Below are positions 8,614 to 16,256 of a DNA stretch of 27,571 nt, in pieces (within the stretch, counting starts at the first letter, position 1; the number at the start of each line of letters is the position of its first letter). The position numbers and the translations under genes were made by a program. The notes below the pieces were generated by a model, which saw nothing but the letters and a program-made list of their open reading frames with translations, had not been told where the DNA came from and did no database searches. The stretch is taken from contig UQYD01000024.1 in the NCBI GenBank assembly GCA_900545305.1, positions 1 through 27,571 of the forward strand, written 5' to 3'. The stretch is from an uncultured Eubacterium sp. GTDB lineage: Bacteria; Bacillota; Clostridia; Lachnospirales; CAG-274.

Positions 8614-8997
8614 TTACTCCTCAGTAATTTCATCTTCTGCTACTTCTACCTCAGCTTCGTTTTCTTCAAAACTTGTAGGCACTTTTTCTTCTTCAGTTTC
8701 TTTTGCTTCTTTTTTAAGTTCATTGAGAATTTCTTCTTCAATATCTTGGTCTTTGTGTAAGTTTAAAACTGTACCTTCACCAACTGGAACAATCTTAATC
8801 TTACCTTTTTCGATTTCAGCAACTGCTGTTGATAAAGGCTTATCTTCTGTATAACCAAATACCATTGGTTCATCACCGTCAATAAGCTGTCTAGCTCTCT
8901 TTGCTGCTGCAATAACTACAGAATAACGGCTTGTAACATTTTCCTTAGAGCCCTTATTTAATACGTCCATAAGTTGTGCATATGATGGTTTTAACAT
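8614..8997 (-). CDS. rpoZ: RNA polymerase omega subunit
   Basis: A 127-residue protein. The first 70 residues match the omega family: MLKPSYAQLMDVLNKG, then SRYSVVIAAAKRARQLIDGD, the conserved helix that clamps the C-terminal tail of beta'. The remaining ~50 residues are a strongly acidic tail (EEEILNELKKEAKETEEEK and onward), longer than in most relatives and probably disordered. Gene order after gmk supports the call. The ribosome site AAGGAG overlaps the last codons of gmk, 5 bases upstream. Confidence 0.93.
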   Translation of the reverse strand: MLKPSYAQLMDVLNKGSKENVTSRYSVVIAAAKRARQLIDGDEPMVFGYTEDKPLSTAVAEIEKGKIKIVPVGEGTVLNLHKDQDIEEEILNELKKEAKETEEEKVPTSFEENEAEVEVAEDEITEE

Positions 8998-9002
8998 TTT
9001 TA

Positions 9003-9608
9003 TTACTCTCCTTTTAAAATTCTATTTACTGTATTTAAGTTATGTTTTACCTTACTTTTTTCACTTTCTACTATATTGTCAATAGCTGAGGCTGTATCTT
9101 CAATATCTTCATTTACAACTACATAATCGTAATTTTCTATTAAGCCAACTTCCTCTTTAGCTCTTGACATTCTTTTTTCAATTACATCAATAGTTTCAGT
9201 ACCTCTATTTACCAAACGATTGTGTAATTCTTCAAAACTTGGTGGAAGCATAAAAATCATTACTGTATCAGGTAACATTTTCTTTACTTCCATAGCCCCT
9301 TGTACTTCTATTTCAAGAATAACATTTTTACCATTGTTCATCTGTTCCTGAACATAATCAAGAGGTGTACCATAGTAATTATCACAAAAACAGGCATACT
9401 CTAACAATCTTTTGTCAGCAATAAGCTGTTCAAATTCTTCCTTTGTCTTGAAGAAATATGACTTACCGTCAATTTCTCCCTCTCTAGGTTTTCTAGTTGT
9501 TGCAGAAATAGACAAAGCATATTTACCTGTTTCTAAAAGTTTACCCATTACAGTACCTTTTCCTGCACCAGATGGCCCAGAAACAACTATAAGAAGTCCT
9601 TTTTTCAT
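9003..9608 (-). CDS. gmk: Guanylate kinase
   Basis: A 201-residue enzyme that converts GMP to GDP with ATP. The P-loop is GPSGAGKGT (about residues 10-18), and the GMP-binding region TTRKPREGEIDGKSYFF follows. Then come EIEVQGA and the lid with RLVNRGTET and KRMSRAKEE. Length is normal. The start ATG overlaps the remA stop (ATGA), so the two are translationally coupled; GGAGAGGAAAG precedes it. Confidence 0.97.
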   Translation of the reverse strand: MKKGLLIVVSGPSGAGKGTVMGKLLETGKYALSISATTRKPREGEIDGKSYFFKTKEEFEQLIADKRLLEYACFCDNYYGTPLDYVQEQMNNGKNVILEIEVQGAMEVKKMLPDTVMIFMLPPSFEELHNRLVNRGTETIDVIEKRMSRAKEEVGLIENYDYVVVNEDIEDTASAIDNIVESEKSKVKHNLNTVNRILKGE

Positions 9609-9886
9609 AAACTTTCCTCTCCTAATCTATCTTCTGTATCTAATTTTAAGTCTTTACCGTTTATTCTAGCTGAAATTGTATCCGGTTGCAAAGCTGAAAG
9701 CACAATATGGTTGCTATCAAGAACAATAACTGAACGAGTTCTTCGCCCCAAAGTACCATCAATAGCAAGACCAGCTTCCTTTCTATCTTGAATAAGTCTT
9801 TTAATAGGTGCAGATTCTGGGCTGACAACAGCTATAATCCTGCTTGTCGGAACAGTATTACCAAAACCTATATTAATAAGTTTCAC
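9605..9886 (-). CDS. remA: RemA-family regulator (DUF370)
   Basis: A 93-residue protein with the near-invariant opening KLINIGFGNTVPTSRIIAVV, then SPESAPIKRLIQDRKEAG and GRRTRSVIVLDSNHIVLSALQP. In Bacillus subtilis RemA is a DNA-binding activator of biofilm matrix and osmoprotection genes and forms ring-shaped oligomers. Whether it controls the same processes here is unknown. The start is GTG at 9886 with AGTAGGTGAT in front. It sits between yicC (8 bases away) and gmk (4-base overlap), the standard clostridial position. Confidence 0.95.
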   Translation of the reverse strand: MKLINIGFGNTVPTSRIIAVVSPESAPIKRLIQDRKEAGLAIDGTLGRRTRSVIVLDSNHIVLSALQPDTISARINGKDLKLDTEDRLGEESL

Positions 9887-9894
9887 ATCATCAC

Positions 9895-10776
9895 CTACTC
9901 TATATTTTGAATTTGTTCACGAATTTTTTCAATTTCACTTTTAATATCAACAACGTGGTTAGTTATTTGTATATCGTTAGACTTAGAACCAATAGTATTA
10001 GTTTCTCTATTCATTTCCTGAACAAGGAAATCTAATTTTCTACCTACGGGAACACTCTCCTCTACGATGCTATACATCTGGGAAATATGAGAGTGCAATC
10101 TTGTAATTTCTTCATCAATACAAGCCTTATCAGCAAACAACATAACCTCTGTAAGAAGTCTGCTTTCGTCAACTTGAATTTCATCTAAATCAGCCAATTT
10201 AGCCTCAAGTCTTGCTCTATAGTCCTTAGATACAAAAGGAGCTCTTTCCTCTATTTTCTGTAAAGCATCATTTACAAAAGCAACCTTTTCAATAATGTTC
10301 TTTTTAAGAGTTTCGCCCTCAACTTCTCTCATAGCGACAAAAGCATCTGTAGCATCTTCAACAGCCTTCATAAGACATTCTCTAATTTCATTTTCAGTAT
10401 TTTCATTAGAAATATTCTTATCTACTGTAATTACATCCGGAAATTTAGAAACCATCTCAATGGTAACATCTCCCTCAAGCTGTAAGTCAGACTTAAGTTT
10501 TCTCAATGTTTCTGTATAAGATTTTGCCAAAGGCTCATTTACACTTATGTTAACATCTTCTTGGGAAAAAGATTCAAAATTAACAAAGACATCTAGCTTA
10601 CCTCTAAAGACTTTTTTAGAAATAGCTTTCTTTATCTCGTCTTCAAAGCCCATTATTGCTCTTGGTAATTTAACTGTAATATCATTATATCTATGGTTTA
10701 CAGCTTTTATTTCAACGGTGAACTTGCGTTCATACATTGTACATTCGCCTCTACCATAGCCTGTCATACTTTTCAT
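9895..10776 (-). CDS. yicC: YicC/YloC-family endoribonuclease
   Basis: A 293-residue protein with the family signature at both ends: MKSMTGYGRGE at the start and NRETNTIGSKSNDIQITNHV with VDIKSEIEKIREQIQNIE at the end. Middle helices are rich in charged residues. Characterised relatives in E. coli and B. subtilis are RNA endonucleases involved in small-RNA or mRNA turnover. It is the first gene of the long minus-strand operon. AAAGAGGTAG precedes the ATG. Confidence 0.95.
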   Translation of the reverse strand: MKSMTGYGRGECTMYERKFTVEIKAVNHRYNDITVKLPRAIMGFEDEIKKAISKKVFRGKLDVFVNFESFSQEDVNISVNEPLAKSYTETLRKLKSDLQLEGDVTIEMVSKFPDVITVDKNISNENTENEIRECLMKAVEDATDAFVAMREVEGETLKKNIIEKVAFVNDALQKIEERAPFVSKDYRARLEAKLADLDEIQVDESRLLTEVMLFADKACIDEEITRLHSHISQMYSIVEESVPVGRKLDFLVQEMNRETNTIGSKSNDIQITNHVVDIKSEIEKIREQIQNIE

Positions 10777-10811
10777 AAAACTACCTCTTTCGTTTTACTA
10801 AATATCAATTT

Positions 10812-10841
10812 ATTATACTATAACTTTAAATTAATTTAAAG
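10812..10841 (-). promoter_or_regulatory. Promoter of the yicC operon with an 18-bp palindrome at -35
   Basis: On the minus strand TATAAT (10812-10817) lies 17 bases from TTTAAA (10835-10840). The weak -35 is part of a perfect palindrome CTTTAAATTAATTTAAAG (10824-10841), a possible operator. Confidence 0.5.
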
Positions 10842-10921
10842 AGTTTTTTTATAAATAAGTAAAATTTTTACTATAGGTAGGTAAAAAATCAGTAAAAGCA
10901 CAGAATAATTTTAAACAAGTA

Positions 10922-10950
10922 TTGAAAACAACCAAAAAATTCGGTATAAT
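10922..10950 (+). promoter_or_regulatory. SigA-type promoter of rqcH-mgtE
   Basis: TTGAAA (10922-10927), a 17-base spacer and consensus TATAAT (10945-10950) lie 24 bases before the rqcH start. Confidence 0.8.
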
Positions 10951-10973
10951 ATTACCGTTTAGGAGGAATCACA

Positions 10974-12734
10974 ATGGCATTTGACGGTATTACTGTTTCA
11001 GCTATTAAGGCTGAAATTGAAGATAAAATACTCGGAGGAAGAATTGATAAAGTTTATCAACCTGAGAAAGACGAAATTATATTAGGAATAAGAAGTATGG
11101 GTCAAGCTTACAAACTGTTGTTGACCTCCAATGCATCAACTCCGAAATTTCATTTTACGCAAACAAACCCTAGCAATCCAATGACACCACCATTGTTTTG
11201 TATGGTAATGCGTAAACATTTACAAAGTGGTAAAATAATAAAAATTGAACAGCCTGATTTTGACAGAATATTAAACATCTATGTAGAATCACTTAATGAA
11301 CTTGGCGATTATTCTGTAAAAAAACTTGTCTTAGAGATAATGGGTAGACATAGTAATATTATTCTTACAGATGAAAATAATACTATATTAGACTGTATAA
11401 AACATATAGGTCATGATACCAGTTCTGTTAGAGAAGTTTTGCCCGGCAGAGAGTATACACTCCCTCCATCTCAAGGCAAAATCAACACCCTTGAATTAGA
11501 TGATAATAATTTTAAAGAGGTTTTAGGAAACAACCCTTCTTTTGAAATCCAGTCTGTTATATACAAAAATTATACAGGTATCAGCCCTATTGCAGCTTCT
11601 GAAATTTGTTACAGAGCAAATGTAAACGGTTCAACACCTGTAGAGGCTTTAACCGACATTCAGAAAGAAGTAATTTTCAATGAATTTGCCAAGTTAGTTG
11701 AAGATATAAAAGCAAATAGATTTTACCCTGAAAGCATCACTAACGAAAAAGGTAAAACTATAGATTTTAGTCCTATTGAAATGTCTCAGTTCAACGGATT
11801 TGAAATAAAGAAATATACTTCAATATCTGAACTAATCGAAAGTTTTTATGCTAATAGAGACTTTGCCTACAGAATAGGACAAAAAACTCAAGATTTAAGA
11901 AAACTTATTACTCAAAACATTGAGCGTTGCATACGAAAAAAAGATATTCAGATGCAAACTCTCAGAAGTATTAAAAACAGAGATGAATTAAGGCTTAAAG
12001 GTGAGCTTTTAACTGCTAACATTTATTCAATCAAAAAAGGTATGACAACGGTTGAGTTACCTAATTATTATTCTGAAAATCAAGAATTAGTAGCTATAGA
12101 GTTAGACAGCAATAAAACACCTTCTGAAAATGCTCAAAAATATTACAAAGCCTATAACAAAGCTAAGAGAACATTTGAAGCTCTTAAAGACCAAATAAAA
12201 TCAAATGACGAAGAACTTGCCTATCTTGAAAGTGTTCTTACATCTGTAAACAACTGTACTGATGAGCAGGACGTAAAAGAAATAAGACGTGAACTTAGAG
12301 AAGAAGGCTATGTAAAGAAAGTTAAGAACCAAAAAGATAAAAGCAAGAAACATTCTGTTCCTTTGCATTTTATTTCTCAAGATGGTTTTGATATTTATGT
12401 TGGTAAAAATAATATTCAAAATGATGAATTAACTTTAAAATTTGCACGACCGAGAGATATTTGGATGCATACTAAAAACATCCCAGGTTCTCATGTAATT
12501 ATTGTTGCAAATGGTCAGACAATACCAGACACTACTCTTAATGAGGGAGCTATGCTATCAGCTTTTTACAGTAAAGCTAAGAACTCCTCAAAGGTGCCTG
12601 TAGATTACACCGAAAAGAAAAATGTTAAAAAACCTAATGGTTCTAAACCAGGTTTTGTAATATACGAAACAAACAAAACTGCTTACATCACTACAAGTGA
12701 GGAAGAAATAAAAAAAATAAGAAGAGGTGATTGA
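10974..12734 (+). CDS. rqcH: NFACT-family ribosome quality-control factor RqcH
   Basis: A 586-residue homologue of B. subtilis RqcH and eukaryotic Rqc2. These proteins bind stalled 50S-peptidyl-tRNA complexes and add C-terminal alanine tails that mark the chain for breakdown. The NFACT-N domain begins FDGITVSAIKAEIEDKILGGRIDKVYQP and includes LEIMGRHSNIILTDE. A helical coiled-coil segment covers about residues 300-430. The NFACT-R domain (about 455-560) carries RPRDIWMHTKNIPGSHVII and LNEGAMLSAFYSKAKNSSKV. Older annotation calls this family fibronectin-binding. AGGAGGAATCACA precedes the ATG. It is divergent from yicC, as in other Firmicutes, and coupled to mgtE. Confidence 0.94.
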   Translation: MAFDGITVSAIKAEIEDKILGGRIDKVYQPEKDEIILGIRSMGQAYKLLLTSNASTPKFHFTQTNPSNPMTPPLFCMVMRKHLQSGKIIKIEQPDFDRILNIYVESLNELGDYSVKKLVLEIMGRHSNIILTDENNTILDCIKHIGHDTSSVREVLPGREYTLPPSQGKINTLELDDNNFKEVLGNNPSFEIQSVIYKNYTGISPIAASEICYRANVNGSTPVEALTDIQKEVIFNEFAKLVEDIKANRFYPESITNEKGKTIDFSPIEMSQFNGFEIKKYTSISELIESFYANRDFAYRIGQKTQDLRKLITQNIERCIRKKDIQMQTLRSIKNRDELRLKGELLTANIYSIKKGMTTVELPNYYSENQELVAIELDSNKTPSENAQKYYKAYNKAKRTFEALKDQIKSNDEELAYLESVLTSVNNCTDEQDVKEIRRELREEGYVKKVKNQKDKSKKHSVPLHFISQDGFDIYVGKNNIQNDELTLKFARPRDIWMHTKNIPGSHVIIVANGQTIPDTTLNEGAMLSAFYSKAKNSSKVPVDYTEKKNVKKPNGSKPGFVIYETNKTAYITTSEEEIKKIRRGD

Positions 12735-12736
12735 CC

Positions 12737-14107
12737 TTGAATACTGAAGAATTAGAATTAACAAAAAAGGCCGTACAACTTTTAAATGACAGAAATTTAA
12801 AAGAATTAAAAGAACTTTTGGCAGAACAAAACCCTGCTGATATTTCAAACATATTTGAGGAAGTACCTAGAACTGATGTCATTTTGCTTTTTAGGCTTTT
12901 ACCTAAAGAGTTGGCAGCAGATACTTTTGCTCACCTTGATAGTGACGAACAGGAACTTATCATCAAAGGTTTTTCAGATAAAGAAATTGAAGCAATTATG
13001 GAAGACCTTTTCATTGACGATGCTGTAGACTTAATTGAAGAAATGCCTGCAAGTGTTGTAAAGAAAATACTTAAGAACACAGATAGAGAAACTAGAAACA
13101 CTATAAATGATATTTTAAAGTATCCTAAGGATTGTGCCGGAAGTATTATGACAACTGAGTACGTCAACTTCCGTCCACAGCAGACAGTTGAAGAAGCCTT
13201 TAGCATAATCAGAAAAACAGGCGTAGACAAGGAAACAATTTACACTTGTTATGTTATTGAAAAGGACAGAAAACTTTTAGGTACTGTTTCTGTTAAGGAT
13301 TTACTTTTAAATGACTATTCTTGTAAAATTTCAGATATTATGGATTCCAACATCATAGCTGTAAATACTCTTGACGATAAAGAAGATGTGGTTAAGAAAT
13401 TCTCAAAATATGACTTACTTGCTATTCCTGTTGTAGATAACGAAGACAGATTAATTGGTATAATTACTGTCGATGATGCCATGGACGTTATGGAAGACGA
13501 AACTGAAGAAGATTTCGCAATTATGGCTGCCATGACACCTACTGAGGATAGTTATTTCAAAACATCTGTATTTAGTCATGCAAAGCATAGAATATTATGG
13601 CTTTTATTCCTTATGCTTTCTGCAACTCTTACTGGTACAATAATAACAAAATACGAAAACGCATTTACTGCTATCCCTATTCTAGTTTCATTTATACCAA
13701 TGCTTATGGATACCGGTGGTAACTGTGGTTCTCAGAGTTCAACTCTTGTAATTCGTGGTCTTGCTCTTGAAGAAATTAAGTTTAAAGATATTTTCAAAGT
13801 AATGTTTAAAGAATTTAGAATTGCTTTAGTTGTAGGTGTTGCTCTTGCAATAGTAAATGGTATAAGAATATACATTATGTATAGAAATCAGTTCACTTTT
13901 TCTACTGTACTTTTATCATTTACAATAGGTGTTACACTTATGCTTATTGTTATTTTATCTGAATTAATTGGTTGTATACTCCCAATGGTTGCACAAAAAC
14001 TTAAATTGGACCCTGCTATTATGGCATCTCCACTTATTACAACTATTGTAGATACTTTCTCAGTTTTCGTATTCTTTAAAGTAGCTATGTTACTTTTACC
14101 TATGTAA
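12737..14107 (+). CDS. mgtE: Magnesium channel MgtE
   Basis: A 456-residue Mg2+ channel. The cytoplasmic MgtE N domain covers about residues 20-125 (LLFRLLPKELAADTFAHLD). A CBS pair follows to about 255, with ITVDDAMDVMEDETEEDF leading into the plug helix. Five membrane helices then include LMDTGGNCGSQSSTLVIRGL and ITTIVDTFSVFVFF, where Asp is the pore ion ligand. Internal Mg2+ closes such channels through the N and CBS domains. A TTG at 12731 overlaps the rqcH stop but leaves no room for a ribosome site. TTG at 12737 lies 7 bases after GAGGTG and is preferred. Translation is probably coupled to rqcH. Confidence 0.95.
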   Translation: MNTEELELTKKAVQLLNDRNLKELKELLAEQNPADISNIFEEVPRTDVILLFRLLPKELAADTFAHLDSDEQELIIKGFSDKEIEAIMEDLFIDDAVDLIEEMPASVVKKILKNTDRETRNTINDILKYPKDCAGSIMTTEYVNFRPQQTVEEAFSIIRKTGVDKETIYTCYVIEKDRKLLGTVSVKDLLLNDYSCKISDIMDSNIIAVNTLDDKEDVVKKFSKYDLLAIPVVDNEDRLIGIITVDDAMDVMEDETEEDFAIMAAMTPTEDSYFKTSVFSHAKHRILWLLFLMLSATLTGTIITKYENAFTAIPILVSFIPMLMDTGGNCGSQSSTLVIRGLALEEIKFKDIFKVMFKEFRIALVVGVALAIVNGIRIYIMYRNQFTFSTVLLSFTIGVTLMLIVILSELIGCILPMVAQKLKLDPAIMASPLITTIVDTFSVFVFFKVAMLLLPM

Positions 14108-14122
14108 AACAAATATGACACA

Positions 14123-14156
14123 AAAAATGCTCTCGCTATAAAACGAGAGCATTTTT
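14123..14156. terminator. Bidirectional terminator between mgtE and the isomerase gene
   Basis: AAAAATGCTCTCG (14123-14135) and CGAGAGCATTTTT (14144-14156) form a perfect 13-bp stem. It has A and T runs on its flanks, so it can end transcripts from both convergent genes. Confidence 0.88.
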
Positions 14157-14174
14157 ACTACCAAATACTGTTGA

Positions 14175-14813
14175 TTAAGCTAAAAGAGCCTTAACACATT
14201 CAGCAATCTTTTCATCCTTGCAATTAGCAAAGAAATATTCCTGGAACTTTTCACCACTGATAGCACCCTTAACAAGGTCCTTATCAAGGTTATTAAGAAT
14301 AGTAATTAAATCAGTATGAGTAACCTTCTTAACTTCGTCAAGAATTTTCTTGTTTCTCTGTTCTGGTACTACTCTTTCTCTTGGGTAACCCTGACCACTT
14401 TCACCACAGAAAAGCTGTTCGAAAGTATACTTAAGGTTTAATTCAGCACCCCAACCAAAACCCTTAGCAAATGGGAAAGCTGCACAGTTACCATCGTTAA
14501 TCTGAGCAAACATATAACCATCAGATGGGTCAACAACATGACCACATAAAACACCTGGGAAAGCATTACAAGCAAGCATTGCACCTTCACCTGTACCACA
14601 ACCAGTGATAACAAAATCAGCTGCACCAGAGTTTAATAAAATAGCTGCAAGAATACCATTCTGAACATATGTAAGCTGTGCTTCGTCATCAGCAGAGTAC
14701 ATACCATAGTTAAATACTTCATGACCCATAGGTTCAACTACACTCTTTAAAGTATTGAAGATTAATTCGTTCTTTGCTGCCTGACTGTTTTCATTGATTA
14801 AAGCAATTTTCAT
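14175..14813 (-). CDS. RpiB/LacA/LacB-family sugar-phosphate isomerase
   Basis: A 212-residue protein. The motif VITGCGTGEGAMLACNAFPG aligns with the RpiB/LacAB active site (usually CGTGIGMSIAANK), so the catalytic Cys is kept. The family interconverts aldose and ketose phosphates such as ribose-5-phosphate or galactose-6-phosphate. It differs from classical RpiB (about 150 residues): the N-terminus reads NENSQAAKNELIF instead of the Asp-rich substrate loop, and about 60 extra C-terminal residues follow. The substrate is therefore uncertain. Lysine is mostly AAG and glycine mostly GGT, unlike its neighbours, suggesting high expression. It has a consensus promoter, and AAGAAAGGAAAC precedes the ATG. 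Confidence 0.82.
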   Translation of the reverse strand: MKIALINENSQAAKNELIFNTLKSVVEPMGHEVFNYGMYSADDEAQLTYVQNGILAAILLNSGAADFVITGCGTGEGAMLACNAFPGVLCGHVVDPSDGYMFAQINDGNCAAFPFAKGFGWGAELNLKYTFEQLFCGESGQGYPRERVVPEQRNKKILDEVKKVTHTDLITILNNLDKDLVKGAISGEKFQEYFFANCKDEKIAECVKALLA

Positions 14814-14852
14814 TTTTCTGTTTCCTTTCTTTAAATCAGTATTTACATATTG

Positions 14853-14881
14853 ATTTTAATTCAGAACAACAAATTTGTCAA
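14853..14881 (-). promoter_or_regulatory. Consensus promoter of the isomerase gene
   Basis: On the minus strand TTGACA (14876-14881), 17 bases and TAAAAT (14853-14858) lie about 40 bases before the start codon. Confidence 0.75.
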
Positions 14882-14903
14882 CTAAAAACCATTTTCTACC
14901 TGA

Positions 14904-15218
14904 TTAAGAAACCTTGAACAAATAATATTTGTCTCTTTCTTTTTCTGCAAAGCCGTAAATAACGTTATTTCCATAATCCAAACTTTTTCTCTTTTGTCTA
15001 GCTATAGCCCTTTCTTTTCTTCTTTTTTCCTCTAAATCAGCATTTACACCAAACAATATCCAAGAAATTTCAGCTACTACTACAAAAGGCATAGTAAAAG
15101 CAATCATACGTTCAAATCCTGCATTTATAAGCCAACATATTCCATAAACTATAGAAAAAGCAAATACGGACAATAAAGCCATCATAATTCTATTAATACA
15201 ATTTTTATATTCTTTCAT
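14904..15218 (-). CDS. Small two-helix membrane protein with LexA-type promoter
   Basis: I do not recognise this 104-residue protein. It has a short basic N-terminus (KEYKNCINR) and a hydrophobic helix at about residues 11-31 (MALLSVFAFSIVYGICWLI). A loop of about six residues leads to a second helix at about 37-58 (IAFTMPFVVVAEISWILFGV), followed by a strongly basic tail (EEKRRKERAIARQKRKS). By the positive-inside rule both ends face the cytoplasm. The frame opens at 15242, but AAGGAGGAG directly precedes the ATG at 15218. Its consensus promoter is flanked by two LexA-like boxes, so SOS induction is inferred. No terminator separates it from the downstream isomerase gene. Confidence 0.75.
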   Translation of the reverse strand: MKEYKNCINRIMMALLSVFAFSIVYGICWLINAGFERMIAFTMPFVVVAEISWILFGVNADLEEKRRKERAIARQKRKSLDYGNNVIYGFAEKERDKYYLFKVS

Positions 15219-15235
15219 CTTTCTCCTCCTTTTTT

Positions 15236-15249
15236 CGAACATATCTTCG
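15236..15249 (-). promoter_or_regulatory. LexA-like (SOS) box 2
   Basis: The minus strand reads CGAAGATATGTTCG, one mismatch from the symmetric Gram-positive LexA box CGAACNNNNGTTCG. It lies just downstream of the -10, overlapping the expected start of transcription, where a repressor would block elongation. Confidence 0.6.
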
Positions 15250-15259
15250 ATTTATCGAC

Positions 15260-15288
15260 ATTATACAATATATTTTTGCCTTTGTCAA
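15260..15288 (-). promoter_or_regulatory. Consensus promoter of the small membrane protein gene
   Basis: On the minus strand TTGACA (15283-15288), 17 bases and TATAAT (15260-15265) are both full consensus. Such a strong core promoter ahead of a small gene fits one that is normally repressed. Confidence 0.85.
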
Positions 15289-15299
15289 ACATTTGTTCG
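15286..15299 (-). promoter_or_regulatory. LexA-like (SOS) box 1
   Basis: The minus strand reads CGAACAAATGTTTG. It fits the B. subtilis LexA consensus CGAACRNRYGTTYC at 13 of 14 positions. It overlaps the first three bases of the -35, and its centre is 50 bp from that of box 2. Confidence 0.65.
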
Positions 15300-15334
15300 T
15301 ATAAACTTTTTATATTTAATTTTGTTTGCCAATA

Positions 15335-15343
15335 TGATATAAT
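15335..15343 (+). promoter_or_regulatory. Extended -10 promoter of the FAH-family gene
   Basis: TGATATAAT is an extended -10 with consensus core at 15338-15343, 21 bases before the start codon. The -35 position (TTTAAT, 15315-15320) is weak, which an extended -10 can compensate. Confidence 0.55.
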
Positions 15344-15364
15344 CAAATAAAGGAGTGTGAAAAA

Positions 15365-16210
15365 ATGAGATTAAGAACTTTTAAACACAATAACCATACA
15401 AAAGTGGGTATAGTAAAAGATGATTTAATATATACCTTACCTTACAATTCTATGAATGAATTAATAGAGTCTAATAAATCTACACAGGAATTATTGAGTT
15501 TAGTTTCTGATAAGATTAATGTAGCAGAAACTGAAATTCTTGCTCCAATTCCTAATCCTAAACAGGACATAATATGTCTAGGTATTAACTATATGGCACA
15601 TGCTGAGGAATCAGCTCGTTACAAAAAAGAGGCCTTTGGTGGCGATAGACCTTATGCCGTATATTTTTCAAAAAGAGCTAATGAATGTGTTGCTACAGAA
15701 GGTAATATTCCTTCATATTCTGAATTAGTAGACAGTTTAGATTACGAATGTGAATTAGCTGTAATAATAGGAAAAGATGCTAAGAATGTTTCAGAAGAAA
15801 ATGCTTTTGACTATGTTTTTGGATATACAATTTTAAATGACGTTAGTGCAAGAAATCTCCAAACAAGACACAAACAATGGTATTTCGGCAAAAGTCTTGA
15901 TGGTTTCTGCCCTATGGGACCTGATATTGTAACAGAAGACGAGTTTGATAGACCACCTGTACTTTCTATACAGTCTTACATAAATGGAGAGCTTAGACAA
16001 GATAGTAATACTGGCTTGCTTATTTTCGATATTCCTCATGTTATAAGCGAATTATCTCAAGGCTCTACATTAAAGGCTGGTACTATAATTTCTATGGGCA
16101 CACCTGCTGGCGTTGGTATGGGCTTCCAGCCACCAAAATTTCTTAAAAAAGGTGATGTAATAGAATGTCGCATAGAAAAAATTGGTAGCTTAAAAAATTA
16201 TGTAATATAA
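15365..16210 (+). CDS. Fumarylacetoacetate hydrolase family protein
   Basis: A 281-residue enzyme of the FAH superfamily, which hydrolyses or decarboxylates beta-diketo acids such as acylpyruvates. A short N-terminal domain precedes the catalytic core, which starts IPNPKQDIICLGINYMAHAE. Metal ligands are seen in SLDYECELAVIIGK (Glu-x-Glu), with the later Asp probably in the GYTILNDVSARNLQ region. KSLDGFCPMGPDI and GTIISMGTPAGVGMG are typical of FahA/HpcE-like members. Exact substrate is unknown; a housekeeping acylpyruvase or oxaloacetate tautomerase-like role is possible. AAAGGAGTGTG precedes the ATG. It is a single-gene unit between divergent and convergent neighbours. Confidence 0.9.
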   Translation: MRLRTFKHNNHTKVGIVKDDLIYTLPYNSMNELIESNKSTQELLSLVSDKINVAETEILAPIPNPKQDIICLGINYMAHAEESARYKKEAFGGDRPYAVYFSKRANECVATEGNIPSYSELVDSLDYECELAVIIGKDAKNVSEENAFDYVFGYTILNDVSARNLQTRHKQWYFGKSLDGFCPMGPDIVTEDEFDRPPVLSIQSYINGELRQDSNTGLLIFDIPHVISELSQGSTLKAGTIISMGTPAGVGMGFQPPKFLKKGDVIECRIEKIGSLKNYVI

Positions 16211-16220
16211 TTAAAACTCT

Positions 16221-16250
16221 AGGCTGTTGTTTTCGTTGCAACAGCCTTTT
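16221..16250 (+). terminator. Intrinsic terminator of the FAH-family gene
   Basis: AGGCTGTTG (16221-16229) and CAACAGCCT (16239-16247) form a 9-bp stem followed by TTTCTATCTTT. The opposite strand lacks a good T run, so dpaB may not end here efficiently. Confidence 0.7.
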
Positions 16251-16256
16251 CTATCT

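Noticed and set aside
8497..8760. Phe-rich plus-strand frame
   Set aside because: It is the complement of the acidic Glu-rich tail of rpoZ and the priA start; low complexity and no ribosome site.
14904..15218. YneA-type SOS division inhibitor
   Set aside because: YneA has one helix and a LysM domain outside the cell; this protein has two helices and no LysM, so I did not assign that name.
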